Assembly: GCA_036794825.1 (NCBI GenBank)
Contig: DAIRGA010000037.1
Location: 1-44,378 of the forward strand
From: RZYY01 sp036794825
GTDB lineage: Bacteria > Bacteroidota > Bacteroidia > Bacteroidales > 4484-276
DNA: 44,378 nt
Direction: 5' to 3'
Part shown: positions 7,273-15,029 of the stretch, in pieces
Numbering within the stretch: the stretch's first letter is position 1
How the letters are laid out: each line of letters starts with the position of its first letter
Position numbers and translations under genes: made by a program
The notes under the pieces: generated by a model
Database searches by the model: none
What the model was told of the DNA's origin: nothing
The model's input: only the letters and a program-made list of their open reading frames with translations

Positions 7273-9417
7273 TTGAAAGAACTCCGCAAACTTAACCTGA
7301 CCCGGCTTCTTCTTCATCCTCTGCTGCTGGCAGCACCCGTGGCATTGATTATTATCTATTTCCTGCCCGGCAGCACGGGTAAGTATGAGGTTAACAAAGT
7401 TTCGAAAGAGTTAGTCCCCATCAGGGATGCATCCCTTTTTGTCAACGATATTGACCGCGATGGCAATAGCGACCGTACCTACTTTTACACCAACACTTCA
7501 GGAAAAGCTTCATTCTTTATCAAGTTAAATAATGGGACAGTTCTGGACCAATGGAACCTTGATGGTGATTACATTTCTGCCAGGAACTATAATGTTATGG
7601 ATGTGGACAATGATGGCTTTGATGATGTTGTAGCCCTTTATTTCAGAAACGATTCCTTGTTTTTGACCCTTATCAAACCAATGCATACTGCTAAAAATGG
7701 CAATAAAGAAATTTTTGTTGACCATCTGAAGATTTCAGAATTTGGAGATGATTTCAGTTTTGACCAGATCAGGGCTAATGATATCTCGGGTGATGGATTA
7801 CCTGAAGTATTGTTCACCATAACCGCAGGATTCAGTCTTTACCCGCGAAACGCTTATGCTTATAACCAGGCAATGGATACGGTCTTTCGGTCGGAATACC
7901 TTGGTGTTCATCTACATATGAGCGATACAGACCTTACGGCCGACCTGGATGGCGATGGGAAAATGGAGCTAATTCTGAGCAACTATGCCCAGGGCAACAT
8001 GAAACCTCCGTTCAGCACCCCGCTTCACGACAATGCCAGCTGGATATTAATTCTCGACGATCAGTTGAATTTCTGGACTGAGCCTGTCGGGTTTCCTTCC
8101 ATCTTCTCATCCATTTTCAGCCATATCCTCTCTTCCGGCGAAGAGAAAAGAGTGCTTTTTATAATTACTTCTCGCTCAAACAATTCCCTTAAATCACATC
8201 TGCACTTATTCGATCCGGTTCAAAGAAAGATTGTGAAAAGTGAAAACTCTGATTTTCTGGTTAATAATTCTTTATTGCATAGCCTGAGCACTCCGCAGCA
8301 CGCCGTTGTTCAAAACCAATACGGTGATCTTTTCAATATTACCAGGGAGCTTGAACCGACACCTGCCGGAAGCATCGAAAACGCAGTAATTCCCTACATT
8401 GCGCAGGTTGATCTGAACAATGACGGTAAGAAGGAGGTCATTTATCACGATAAAAATTATAATGGATTCTGGATTTATGGCCTGTCGTTTCGTCAACCAC
8501 TTTACGTTCCTCTGGAAGAAGGAAATACACACAGGTTCAAATCACTTATGCCGCTGACCATAATGGGTAAGCCAACTGGGTTTGCAATCCATATTGACGA
8601 TTTTCTTTATTCATTCAGTTTCGATAAGGATTATTTTTACCTGCTTCGCTGGCTCTACTTACTGCTTATCTATTTGACCATTGCGGGGATTTATCATATC
8701 TCACTTAAAATTTATCGCCGGCAGGTCAGCCTGCTGTACGAAAAGGATCGTCAGATTGCCGAGCTGAAACTGAGCAGCATCCGCAATCAACTTGATCCTC
8801 ATTTTACCTTTAATACCTTCACTGCCATTGCCTCCGCCATTTACAAGGAAGACAACAAAACTGCCTACAAGTATTTCTCCAGGTTTTCCAGGCTGATGCG
8901 TGCCTCAATGCTTTATTCGGATAAAATTATGAGATCCCTGGAAGAGGAGCTTAGCTTTACATCGCAATATCTTGATCTGGAGAAATTTAGATACCGTGAT
9001 AAGTTTGAATTTGAGATAGATGTGGATGAAGAGGTGGAACTCTCTGTGGCAGTGCCCCGGTTGATTATCCAGGCATTTGCCGATGCAGCGGTCACCAATG
9101 GCCTGATGCACAGGGAGGTGGGTGGGATGTTATCAATTGTGGTCAGAGAAGCCGCTGACGACCTTGTGATAAAGGTAACCGACAATGGTGTCGGCATCGA
9201 AAAATCGAAGGAGCTCAACAAGGCAAAGGCTTTCAAATCGGTGAAAATGATAACGGATTTTATAGCCCTCATCAACGACATGAATTCCAAAAAGATTTCC
9301 GTGGAGATGTATGATGTGAAGAAGCAGGAAACCATTGCCGGGACTGAAGTATTAATAAAAATACCCTTTGGAATCCGCTACAGCCCGGATGATAAAGCCC
9401 GCAGAACGGGATTTTAA
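7273..9417 (+). CDS. LytS/YehU-type membrane sensor with FG-GAP-like repeats and degenerate ATPase domain
   Basis: A 714-aa protein in three parts. A membrane anchor is at about residues 10-30. A periplasmic part follows, with calcium-loop-like motifs of FG-GAP/VCBS repeats (DIDRDGNSD, DVDNDGFDD, DISGDGLPE, DLDGDGKME, DLNNDGKKE). After a second membrane helix (about 455-475) comes a His_kinase (LytS) core. The presumed phospho-acceptor His510 is present in LDPHFTFN. The ATP-binding half is altered: the usual ENA motif reads DAA, so Ala605 replaces the Mg-binding Asn. The DNG box (637-639) is intact, but the following Gly-rich box is lost. It may be a pseudokinase. The start is a TTG; an in-frame stop at 7228 and no ATG before residue 100 leave no better choice. 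No LytTR regulator is adjacent. Confidence 0.82.
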   Translation: MKELRKLNLTRLLLHPLLLAAPVALIIIYFLPGSTGKYEVNKVSKELVPIRDASLFVNDIDRDGNSDRTYFYTNTSGKASFFIKLNNGTVLDQWNLDGDYISARNYNVMDVDNDGFDDVVALYFRNDSLFLTLIKPMHTAKNGNKEIFVDHLKISEFGDDFSFDQIRANDISGDGLPEVLFTITAGFSLYPRNAYAYNQAMDTVFRSEYLGVHLHMSDTDLTADLDGDGKMELILSNYAQGNMKPPFSTPLHDNASWILILDDQLNFWTEPVGFPSIFSSIFSHILSSGEEKRVLFIITSRSNNSLKSHLHLFDPVQRKIVKSENSDFLVNNSLLHSLSTPQHAVVQNQYGDLFNITRELEPTPAGSIENAVIPYIAQVDLNNDGKKEVIYHDKNYNGFWIYGLSFRQPLYVPLEEGNTHRFKSLMPLTIMGKPTGFAIHIDDFLYSFSFDKDYFYLLRWLYLLLIYLTIAGIYHISLKIYRRQVSLLYEKDRQIAELKLSSIRNQLDPHFTFNTFTAIASAIYKEDNKTAYKYFSRFSRLMRASMLYSDKIMRSLEEELSFTSQYLDLEKFRYRDKFEFEIDVDEEVELSVAVPRLIIQAFADAAVTNGLMHREVGGMLSIVVREAADDLVIKVTDNGVGIEKSKELNKAKAFKSVKMITDFIALINDMNSKKISVEMYDVKKQETIAGTEVLIKIPFGIRYSPDDKARRTGF

Positions 9418-9439
9418 ACTAAGAAATCAATTATTCTTC

Positions 9440-10516
9440 TCACGTGTAGATCTTAGGTTCGGTTTCACCGGTCAATACCCGCATACCATTGAAAGCCAGC
9501 GCTTTCATTTCATCTTCACCGGGATAAACATGCACCGGAGCAATGCGGTGAACCCGCTCGATAATCTGGTTTACAAACCATTTGGAATGAGCAACACCAC
9601 CCGTAATCAGGATGCCATCCACCTGGCCCTTAAGTACGGTACTCATAGCACCGATCTCCTTGGCCACCTGATAAGCCATTGCTTCATAAATTAAACGTGC
9701 TTCAGGATCACCGTCGGCCATCATCTGTTCAACATCGTAAGCGCTGTTAGTACCCAGGTAGGCCATCAGACCGCCTTCTCCTTTAATCATCTTCATCACC
9801 TCTTTCTGGGTATATTTTCCTGAAAAACAGATTTTTACCAGGTCACCTACCGGCAGTGTGCCCGAGCGTTCAGGCGAAAATGGCCCCTCGCCGTCCAATC
9901 CGTTGTTTACATCCACTACCCGTCCGAGTTTGTGGGCGCCAACGGTAATACCGCCACCGAGGTGCGCTACGATAAGGTTCATATCTTCATAGCGGCGCAT
10001 CACTGCTTTGGCGTGTGAGCGCGCAACTGCCTTCTGGTTCAGGGCATGAAAAATGGATTTGCGCTTAAACAACGGATTACCCGTGATGCGGGCAATATCA
10101 TCCAGCTCATCCACCACCACCGGGTTAGCAATGTAGGCCTTAACCCCTGGGAGCTGTTGCGCAAATGCGTCGGCAATCAAACCACCAAGATTGGAGGCAT
10201 GCTCACCCATCGGGCTGTTGCGCAGATCCTCCTTCATCCGATCGTTTACCAGGTACACGCCCGATTCGATTGGTTTGAGCAAGCCTCCTCGCCCAACCAC
10301 TGCCTTTACAATCTCTTCCGGAACATTGGCGTTGTTGAGCTGTTCGGCTATTATATCCCTGCGGTACTGAAACTGATCGGCAATCTTATCAAAACGGGCA
10401 AGTTCAGAAGGGTCGTGCTGGATGTTTTTGAGGAAAATCGGGTTCAGGTTCACAAATACACCTATCTTGGTGGATGTGGAACCCGGATTGATCGCTAAAA
10501 CTCCAATTTCTTCCAT
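9440..10516 (-). CDS. buk: Butyrate kinase
   Basis: A 358-aa acetokinase-family enzyme of the butyrate kinase type. It makes butyrate and ATP from butyryl phosphate and ADP. Visible motifs are the N-terminal phosphate loop AINPGSTSTKIGVF, the HLGGGITVGAH segment, DGEGPFSPERSGTLP and the C-terminal GILITGGVAHS nucleotide-binding stretch. The gene lies downstream of ptb on the same strand (119 bases apart), the usual arrangement of a ptb-buk operon. A branched-chain acid kinase of the same family is an alternative that sequence alone cannot exclude. Confidence 0.94.
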   Translation of the reverse strand: MEEIGVLAINPGSTSTKIGVFVNLNPIFLKNIQHDPSELARFDKIADQFQYRRDIIAEQLNNANVPEEIVKAVVGRGGLLKPIESGVYLVNDRMKEDLRNSPMGEHASNLGGLIADAFAQQLPGVKAYIANPVVVDELDDIARITGNPLFKRKSIFHALNQKAVARSHAKAVMRRYEDMNLIVAHLGGGITVGAHKLGRVVDVNNGLDGEGPFSPERSGTLPVGDLVKICFSGKYTQKEVMKMIKGEGGLMAYLGTNSAYDVEQMMADGDPEARLIYEAMAYQVAKEIGAMSTVLKGQVDGILITGGVAHSKWFVNQIIERVHRIAPVHVYPGEDEMKALAFNGMRVLTGETEPKIYT

Positions 10517-10635
10517 TCGGCGATTGTAGATACTTAAGGTTTTAAGCTAGATATTGCCCTCTTGTTAAATGAATGCTTCAGGTCAATACCTTCGATTAAA
10601 ATATTTTTTCCTTTGATTTTAAACCTGTTTCAATG

Positions 10636-11532
10636 TTATCCGATACTTGCTGCCAGGGCAATTGAATAAAACTTGCTCTTGTCGCTGTCGCTTCGCGAAG
10701 TGAGTACGATCGGCGCTTTGGCGCCCATGATTACCGCACCGGCAACTGCTCCGCCGAGGAAATTCAGGGTTTTGTATAAAATGTTGGCGCCGTCAATATT
10801 TGGCGCCATGATGATATCGGTATCTCCTGCCACGTCACTGGTGATGTTTTTCAACTCAGCTGATTTTTTCGAAATGGCATTGTCAATGGCAAGCGGACCA
10901 TCAATGACACAACCTGTGATTTGCTTGCGGTAGTTCATCATCGAAATGGTGGCAGCATGCATTGTTGCCTCCATACGCGGATTTACTGTTTCCACTGATC
11001 CGACAATGGCCACTTTTGGCGTATGAATGCCCAGTTTGTGAAACACCTCAATGGCATTCTGGATAATGGCAATCTTCGTCTCCAGTTCAGGATTTACATT
11101 CATGGCAGCGTCGGTTACACCGAGCAGTTTATGATAATAGGGCGACTCGAAGATTGCCACATGGCTAAGCGTATCACCCTTGCGCAACCCATTTTCTTTG
11201 TCCAGCACGGCTTTCATCATCGAGCCCGTGCTCACTGCACCTTTCATCAGGATCTCAGCTTTTCCCTCTCTGATTAGTTCAACCGCTTTGCGGGATGCTA
11301 AATATTTATCTTCTTCGTGGTAGGATTCAAAACCGCTGATATCAAAATCAATACTCTTTGCTATAATATTAACGTTCAGCATGTTGCCCACTAAAACCGG
11401 CTCAATCAGCCCTTCTGCTACTGCATTTTTAACGGCCAGCAATGCATCTTCGTCCCCCGCTGCAGCAAGCACCAGTTTTCTTGTCTTTTTCTGTTTGGCT
11501 GATTCCACCAGATCACTCAAATGTCGCATCAT
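10636..11532 (-). CDS. ptb: Phosphate butyryltransferase
   Basis: A 298-aa phosphate acyltransferase of the Pta/Ptb family. It converts butyryl-CoA and phosphate into butyryl phosphate and CoA, feeding butyrate kinase next to it. Family features include ILMKGAVSTGSMMKAVL, HVAIFESPYYHKLLGVTDAAMN, AIVGSVETVNPRMEAT and the C-terminal DIIMAPNIDGANILYK. The open frame extends to 11574. The ATG at 11532 (or 11529) is preferred because a -7 box at 11586-11593 would leave almost no leader for the longer form, and because the family N-terminus begins at RHLSDLVE. Confidence 0.93.
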   Translation of the reverse strand: MMRHLSDLVESAKQKKTRKLVLAAAGDEDALLAVKNAVAEGLIEPVLVGNMLNVNIIAKSIDFDISGFESYHEEDKYLASRKAVELIREGKAEILMKGAVSTGSMMKAVLDKENGLRKGDTLSHVAIFESPYYHKLLGVTDAAMNVNPELETKIAIIQNAIEVFHKLGIHTPKVAIVGSVETVNPRMEATMHAATISMMNYRKQITGCVIDGPLAIDNAISKKSAELKNITSDVAGDTDIIMAPNIDGANILYKTLNFLGGAVAGAVIMGAKAPIVLTSRSDSDKSKFYSIALAASIG

Positions 11533-11585
11533 AGTTTGACTTTTTAAAATAAAGAATTTCGTTTTGTTATTCAATTAACAGGCTG

Positions 11586-11593
11586 CAAAAATA
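11586..11593 (-). promoter_or_regulatory. -7 promoter element of ptb-buk
   Basis: Read on the minus strand this is TATTTTTG, an exact TAnnTTTG match, 54 bases before the chosen ptb start. A TTG lies upstream with a short 15-base spacing. Confidence 0.45.
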
Positions 11594-11650
11594 ATTATTT
11601 AAGCTGCACAATCATTAACCTGTAAAGGATTGTCGGGAATATTTTTGTGG

Positions 11651-12928
11651 TTACTCGGTGTAGGAGTCAATCATCTGCAGGATGCCTCTGCTGCAGGCAG
11701 CGCAAAACGTCTGCCCCTGGAATGTATGCATAAGACAATCGTATGCCGGGCGGTAAACGCCTTTAGCTGAATAGCCCCCACCCTCAAATACCCCCAGGGA
11801 TGACCGGAAAGCCTCATCGGTCGGGGTGGGAATAGGAGTTCCAGCGGCCAGCAGGTCTTTCCATTTTATGTCAAAATCCACCAGCGTTGTCAGATTGGGT
11901 TCCCATGGCTCAACATCCAGCGGGTAGAAGTCGCTGTAAGCCACCTCGCTGTCGAAATACTCATCACCCAAACCGGCAAATCCATGCCCAAATTCATGGA
12001 TGAATATTTTGGCTGCCATGCTGTTGCTGTTCACCGACAGCGAGTAGTAATTGTAAATGGCGCCGCCGCCATACTTCTGATGATTTACAAGGATGTAGAT
12101 CTGATCGTAGGGAGCATTGGCGGCCATATCGCGAACCGCTTTGTTGTTGGAAGTCATGCAGTAACGCTCACTGTCGAAGGTGTAAAACCCGGCATCAAGC
12201 AGTGTTTTGACCCATATGTTTTCAGCCGGAATGTCGCAGCCCGATTCGGGTGAAGGGGCGAGCACCGCACGGATGTTGAATTTGTCGCGCTGCGATGCAT
12301 AAGGCTCAAAACTAAAGAGATGTTCGGCAAAATTGCCGCAATCCTTTACAAAGACTTCGAGTTCGGTGGCTGAATAGCCTTCCGGAAGTATCACAATATC
12401 AACCTTTTTATCCGGGTCACCCGACAGATGAACATCAAAAGCCGGATATTTCAGCCGGCGCTCCTTTTTGATGAAATAGCTGCCTACATCCACGTTGTAC
12501 TCGAATTTCTTCTCGAAGACCCCTTTCCGGCTGCGGCTGTAAAAGTCAACCCTGACATTATTTTTTGGAAAAGGAAAAACAACGGTTTCTGTAAACGACT
12601 TTTGGGTTTTCTTGGCTTCTTCGGTGGTCTGCCACTCACCGAATAGCGTGCAATAGCCTCGGGAGTAAATGACCTTATTGTCTTTCAGATCTGTAACTTC
12701 AAAAAAGTACTGGCCATATTTCAGTGTATCAATCAGTTTGATTTTTGAACCACCCCAGTAAGGCTCATCCAGCAGCTCATCAAAAAAGTAATACTCCGAC
12801 TCCGCGTTGCCGGAATGCATGTAATCAAGCCGCAGGGTGCGGTCATGAAACCAGATGTCGAACTGGGCGAAGGTGTCGCAAAACAGCAAAAGCGATGCAA
12901 TGATTGAAAGGAAAATTTTGAAGCGCAT
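11651..12928 (-). CDS. Secreted M64-family metallopeptidase
   Basis: A 425-aa protein with a clear signal peptide (RFKIFLSIIASLLLFCDTFA) and an M64 (IgA-peptidase-type) domain from about residue 160. The zinc site is visible at 311-322 (HEFGHGFAGLGD): His311, Glu312, His315 and Asp322, the HExGHxxxxLxDE pattern of the family. Other family-like segments are VDIVILPEGYSATE, RDKFNIRAVLAPSPESG and YDQIYILVNHQKYGG. The N-terminal 150 residues resemble the beta-rich domain found before M64 in Bacteroidetes proteins. The substrate is unknown; IgA cleavage should not be assumed. There is no C-terminal type IX sorting domain. Confidence 0.9.
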   Translation of the reverse strand: MRFKIFLSIIASLLLFCDTFAQFDIWFHDRTLRLDYMHSGNAESEYYFFDELLDEPYWGGSKIKLIDTLKYGQYFFEVTDLKDNKVIYSRGYCTLFGEWQTTEEAKKTQKSFTETVVFPFPKNNVRVDFYSRSRKGVFEKKFEYNVDVGSYFIKKERRLKYPAFDVHLSGDPDKKVDIVILPEGYSATELEVFVKDCGNFAEHLFSFEPYASQRDKFNIRAVLAPSPESGCDIPAENIWVKTLLDAGFYTFDSERYCMTSNNKAVRDMAANAPYDQIYILVNHQKYGGGAIYNYYSLSVNSNSMAAKIFIHEFGHGFAGLGDEYFDSEVAYSDFYPLDVEPWEPNLTTLVDFDIKWKDLLAAGTPIPTPTDEAFRSSLGVFEGGGYSAKGVYRPAYDCLMHTFQGQTFCAACSRGILQMIDSYTE

Positions 12929-13219
12929 AGCATGAGTTTTATGTAGAGTTTGCGAAAGTAGGAAAAGTTGGCCACTTGGTAATGATAAGAAAAGGTTCAG
13001 GCTGCAGAAATTGACATGATATCAGCAAACACCAGGTAATGAACGGCTTGAACTGATTCTGATTTTATATGTCTGATGCGGTCATGAGGAAAAACAGCGT
13101 TTTACATTCAAGGAGATCGCTATTCAAAACAGGATCAGAAAAGCGTTTTGCTGACTTATTTCCTGAAGGGTAAAATTATCGTTAATAAGGTTCAGTTAAT
13201 AAGGATGTTAGCTCTGCTA

Positions 13220-13271
13220 TGCGTTAACAACTATCAGGAAAATTTTAATTGTTAACGTCTGAGTTAACGCA
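13220..13271. repeat. Inverted repeat with GTTAAC cores
   Basis: tgcgttaac (13220-13228) is the reverse complement of gttaacgca (13263-13271). An alternative inner pair, gttaacaa (13223-13230) and ttgttaac (13249-13256), can form instead. Function is unknown. Confidence 0.55.
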
Positions 13272-13322
13272 AAGCAAGTACAAACCAGAAAGGTTTTCGA
13301 TTTTGACGAAAAATTGAAAGCC

Positions 13323-13363
13323 AAAAAAACAGGGAACCAACAAGTTAGGATTGTCAATTCCCT
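13323..13363 (-). terminator. Probable original ssrA terminator, now separated from ssrA
   Basis: On the minus strand the arms agggaa (13358-13363) and ttccct (13331-13336) pair, with an inner acaa/ttgt stem. A run of seven T follows (13323-13329 as A). It lies 14 bases beyond attL, where the natural 3' flank of ssrA would be if the element were absent. Confidence 0.65.
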
Positions 13364-13376
13364 TAAAATCAGTATT

Positions 13377-13400
13377 TTGTGGAGATGCCGGGAATCGAAC
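13377..13400. repeat. attL (left attachment site)
   Basis: A 24-bp copy of the ssrA 3' end (core gtggagatgccgggaatcga) with no tmRNA sequence beyond it: after 13400 it diverges from ssrA. It is identical to attR at 18649-18672. Confidence 0.9.
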
Positions 13401-13430
13401 GTAGCCTGTAAATCAGCAAGTTACAAAGGT

Positions 13431-13453
13431 AGTACACACCACAGTACACAAAA
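13431..13453. repeat. Left arm-type integrase site candidate
   Basis: This 23-bp sequence (agtacacacc followed by acagtacacaaaa) is identical to 18506-18528 near the other end of the element. Internally it has the half-site agtacaca twice. Direct copies near both att cores are expected for arm-type sites bound by the integrase N-terminal domain. Confidence 0.65.
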
Positions 13454-13550
13454 CACCTGATTTTTCGACTTGTTTAGAATGATTCCAAATAAGTATCACC
13501 ATCAATCAACTGTAAATTTTCCGGCAAAAGTATCAAATTATCATTTCCAC

Positions 13551-13582
13551 AAAAAAAGCCGCCCGACTGATCGGAACGGCTC
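13551..13582 (-). terminator. Rho-independent terminator ending the element operon
   Basis: On the minus strand, agccg..ccga pairs with tcgg..cggct and is followed by a run of seven T (13551-13557 as A). It lies just after the stop of the last element gene at 13602. Confidence 0.85.
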
Positions 13583-13601
13583 ACTTTCAAAATCAAATGG
13601 A

Positions 13602-13790
13602 CTATGTCCTTTTCCTGCAGTGTGCTGACAACAAGGCGTCAAACAAGCGTCTGTCTTCGAAGTACATTCGTTTCAGTTCGGAGTTGCTATAGTCGCTCCA
13701 ACGCATCTGGGGACGGAAATTTTTCCCCTGTGGCAAATCCTTCAAATATGGATAGCGTTCCAGTAGTGCGGCTTTGTCTTCTTTATTCAT
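13602..13790 (-). CDS. Small unknown protein of the integrated element (62 aa)
   Basis: An unrecognised 62-aa charged protein (MNKEDKAALLERYPYLKDL at the start). It is rich in Lys, Arg, Asp and Glu and has no signal peptide or membrane segment. It overlaps the end of the 218-aa gene by 8 bases, a typical sign of translational coupling, and precedes the operon terminator. The position at the distal end of the element operon suggests accessory or cargo function, but nothing more can be said. Confidence 0.65.
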   Translation of the reverse strand: MNKEDKAALLERYPYLKDLPQGKNFRPQMRWSDYSNSELKRMYFEDRRLFDALLSAHCRKRT

Positions 13791-14439
13791 GGCTTAATCT
13801 GGATTTGATGTTACGAAACAAAGTCGGGTTAATACTCAGGCCAGATGTTTGCGCCAAAAAGCCATGCTGCTTCAGGCGTCCCAAATCAAGTTCATTCAGG
13901 GCACCCATGTCGCTAAGTTTTTGCAAGGTGCCGATAAGTTCGTTAAACAACTTCAACGCTGTTTTTTCCGCTGGTGTTTCGGCTTTTAGGCTGTAAGAGT
14001 CAACCAATGCAGCGTATTTTTCCAAGTCCATGATAACTTTTCCTTTTTCGATTTTCGCCAACGATGTGGCCAGCGTCACAATGTGGAACGTGCCGGCAAT
14101 CAATGTCACCAACGGCAGCGGATCCGGCCGATCAACCATTTTTACAAATGATTTTTTCGATAGCCGGAAAAGTCCGGCCTTAGGAATGTCAGATTCACTG
14201 ATCTGGGCTCCGATTTTTTCATCAATCCATTTCTCAGTGAGGGCAATCCTATCGGATTCCCGGTGCAAAGGACTGACAATCAGCGGGCTCAACTCATCAA
14301 TGGTGTTTACCTGGCCAATTTGCCAACTGTGGATAAGGTCAACAATTTGCTGAATGGCTGGTTGGCCTTGCTCAAAATTTTGCAAGCGCATCTGCAACTC
14401 ATTCTCATTCACAAAAACTACATTTTCTAACTTTTTCAT
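13783..14439 (-). CDS. Unknown protein of the integrated element (218 aa)
   Basis: A 218-aa soluble protein that I do not recognise. It is mostly helical in appearance, with a mid-protein hydrophobic stretch (PLPLVTLIAGTFHIVTLATSLAK, about residues 107-129) that could be a buried helix or a weak membrane segment. No catalytic motif is visible. It starts 25 bases after the 81-aa gene and overlaps the 62-aa gene, so all are probably one transcript. It is the largest uncharacterised cargo candidate of the element. Confidence 0.75.
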   Translation of the reverse strand: MKKLENVVFVNENELQMRLQNFEQGQPAIQQIVDLIHSWQIGQVNTIDELSPLIVSPLHRESDRIALTEKWIDEKIGAQISESDIPKAGLFRLSKKSFVKMVDRPDPLPLVTLIAGTFHIVTLATSLAKIEKGKVIMDLEKYAALVDSYSLKAETPAEKTALKLFNELIGTLQKLSDMGALNELDLGRLKQHGFLAQTSGLSINPTLFRNIKSRLSHE

Positions 14440-14464
14440 GCTGTTTAAATTTAGGTGTTAATAA

Positions 14465-14710
14465 CTAATTTGATTTTGATAAAATTTCGATTTGTCGGTC
14501 AGTCCATCGCTTTAACTCCTTTTCGGAGACGCTGATACCCGGGCACCTGATTACAATAGTTTTCGGTGGCACCATGTCAGCGGGAATCTGAAAACCACGC
14601 TGCAAAACTGGTTTCCCTTGTTCATCGGCTTGGATGACAAGGCAAAACGATCTGTTTTCTTCAACTTGTTGCCCTTTGGCAACGCTCATAAGTTTTTCAA
14701 TTTTCTTCAT
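14465..14710 (-). CDS. Small unknown protein of the integrated element (81 aa)
   Basis: An unrecognised 81-aa protein with a helical N-terminus (MKKIEKLMSVAKGQQVEE), a beta-like middle (FCLVIQADEQGKPVLQRGF) and a charged C-terminal helix (EKELKRWTDRQIEILSK). It overlaps the DUF5681 gene by 14 bases, suggesting coupled translation. No function can be assigned. Confidence 0.7.
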   Translation of the reverse strand: MKKIEKLMSVAKGQQVEENRSFCLVIQADEQGKPVLQRGFQIPADMVPPKTIVIRCPGISVSEKELKRWTDRQIEILSKSN

Positions 14711-15029
14711 TACTTTTTTGGTTTAATGTTAATACTCTGGTTGCGATTCGTTCGATATACTCATCTGGGCTGCTTTTTAGCAAGCGTTCAAGCTCCCGAT
14801 ATTCAATTGACAAGTCCAAATTTTGCGGCTTTGGTAGGCAATAACTCAGAAGCTTTTCGATTATGCTGATTCTCTGGTGTGGTTCCAAGCTTTGCAAGTC
14901 GGTTTCAAACTGTGACCGGTTGCCGTCAATGATGTTCAAAACCCATTGCCGGAGCTCGTTTGTCTTCTTATTCGGTATTCCCGGTGGCCGTCCGTGGGGG
15001 TTGTTCGTATGTCCTTTTTTGTATGGCAT
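14697..15029 (-). CDS. DUF5681-type protein
   Basis: A 110-aa protein with the hallmark N-terminal basic motif KKGHTNNPHGRPPGIPNKKT (residues about 4-23), similar to the DUF5681 pattern KGxxGNPxGRPxGxxNK. A helical region follows (LRQWVLNIIDGNRSQFETDL, then LEPHQRISIIEKLLSYCLPK). Proteins of this type are common in Bacteroidetes mobile DNA, and DUF5681 often occurs near phage packaging genes; its role is not established. It begins the second half of the element operon, right after the iteron region. A DNA-binding or terminase-small-subunit-like role is a guess from motif and context. Confidence 0.75.
   Translation of the reverse strand: MPYKKGHTNNPHGRPPGIPNKKTNELRQWVLNIIDGNRSQFETDLQSLEPHQRISIIEKLLSYCLPKPQNLDLSIEYRELERLLKSSPDEYIERIATRVLTLNQKSNEEN

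Larger units (their letters stand above)
12929..13376. other. Gene-free region left of attL
   Basis: No gene is supported here. It contains an inverted repeat with three GTTAAC cores (13220-13271) and the presumed original ssrA terminator (13331-13363). It ends at the left attachment site of the integrated element. Confidence 0.7.

Noticed and set aside
12929..13376. Possible small RNA between the M64 gene and attL
   Set aside because: Apart from hairpins there is no promoter with both boxes and no known RNA family pattern.
13377..13400. A second, truncated tmRNA or a tRNA gene
   Set aside because: Only the 24-bp acceptor/T-arm sequence is present, with unrelated sequence beyond. It is the attachment-site copy made by integration.
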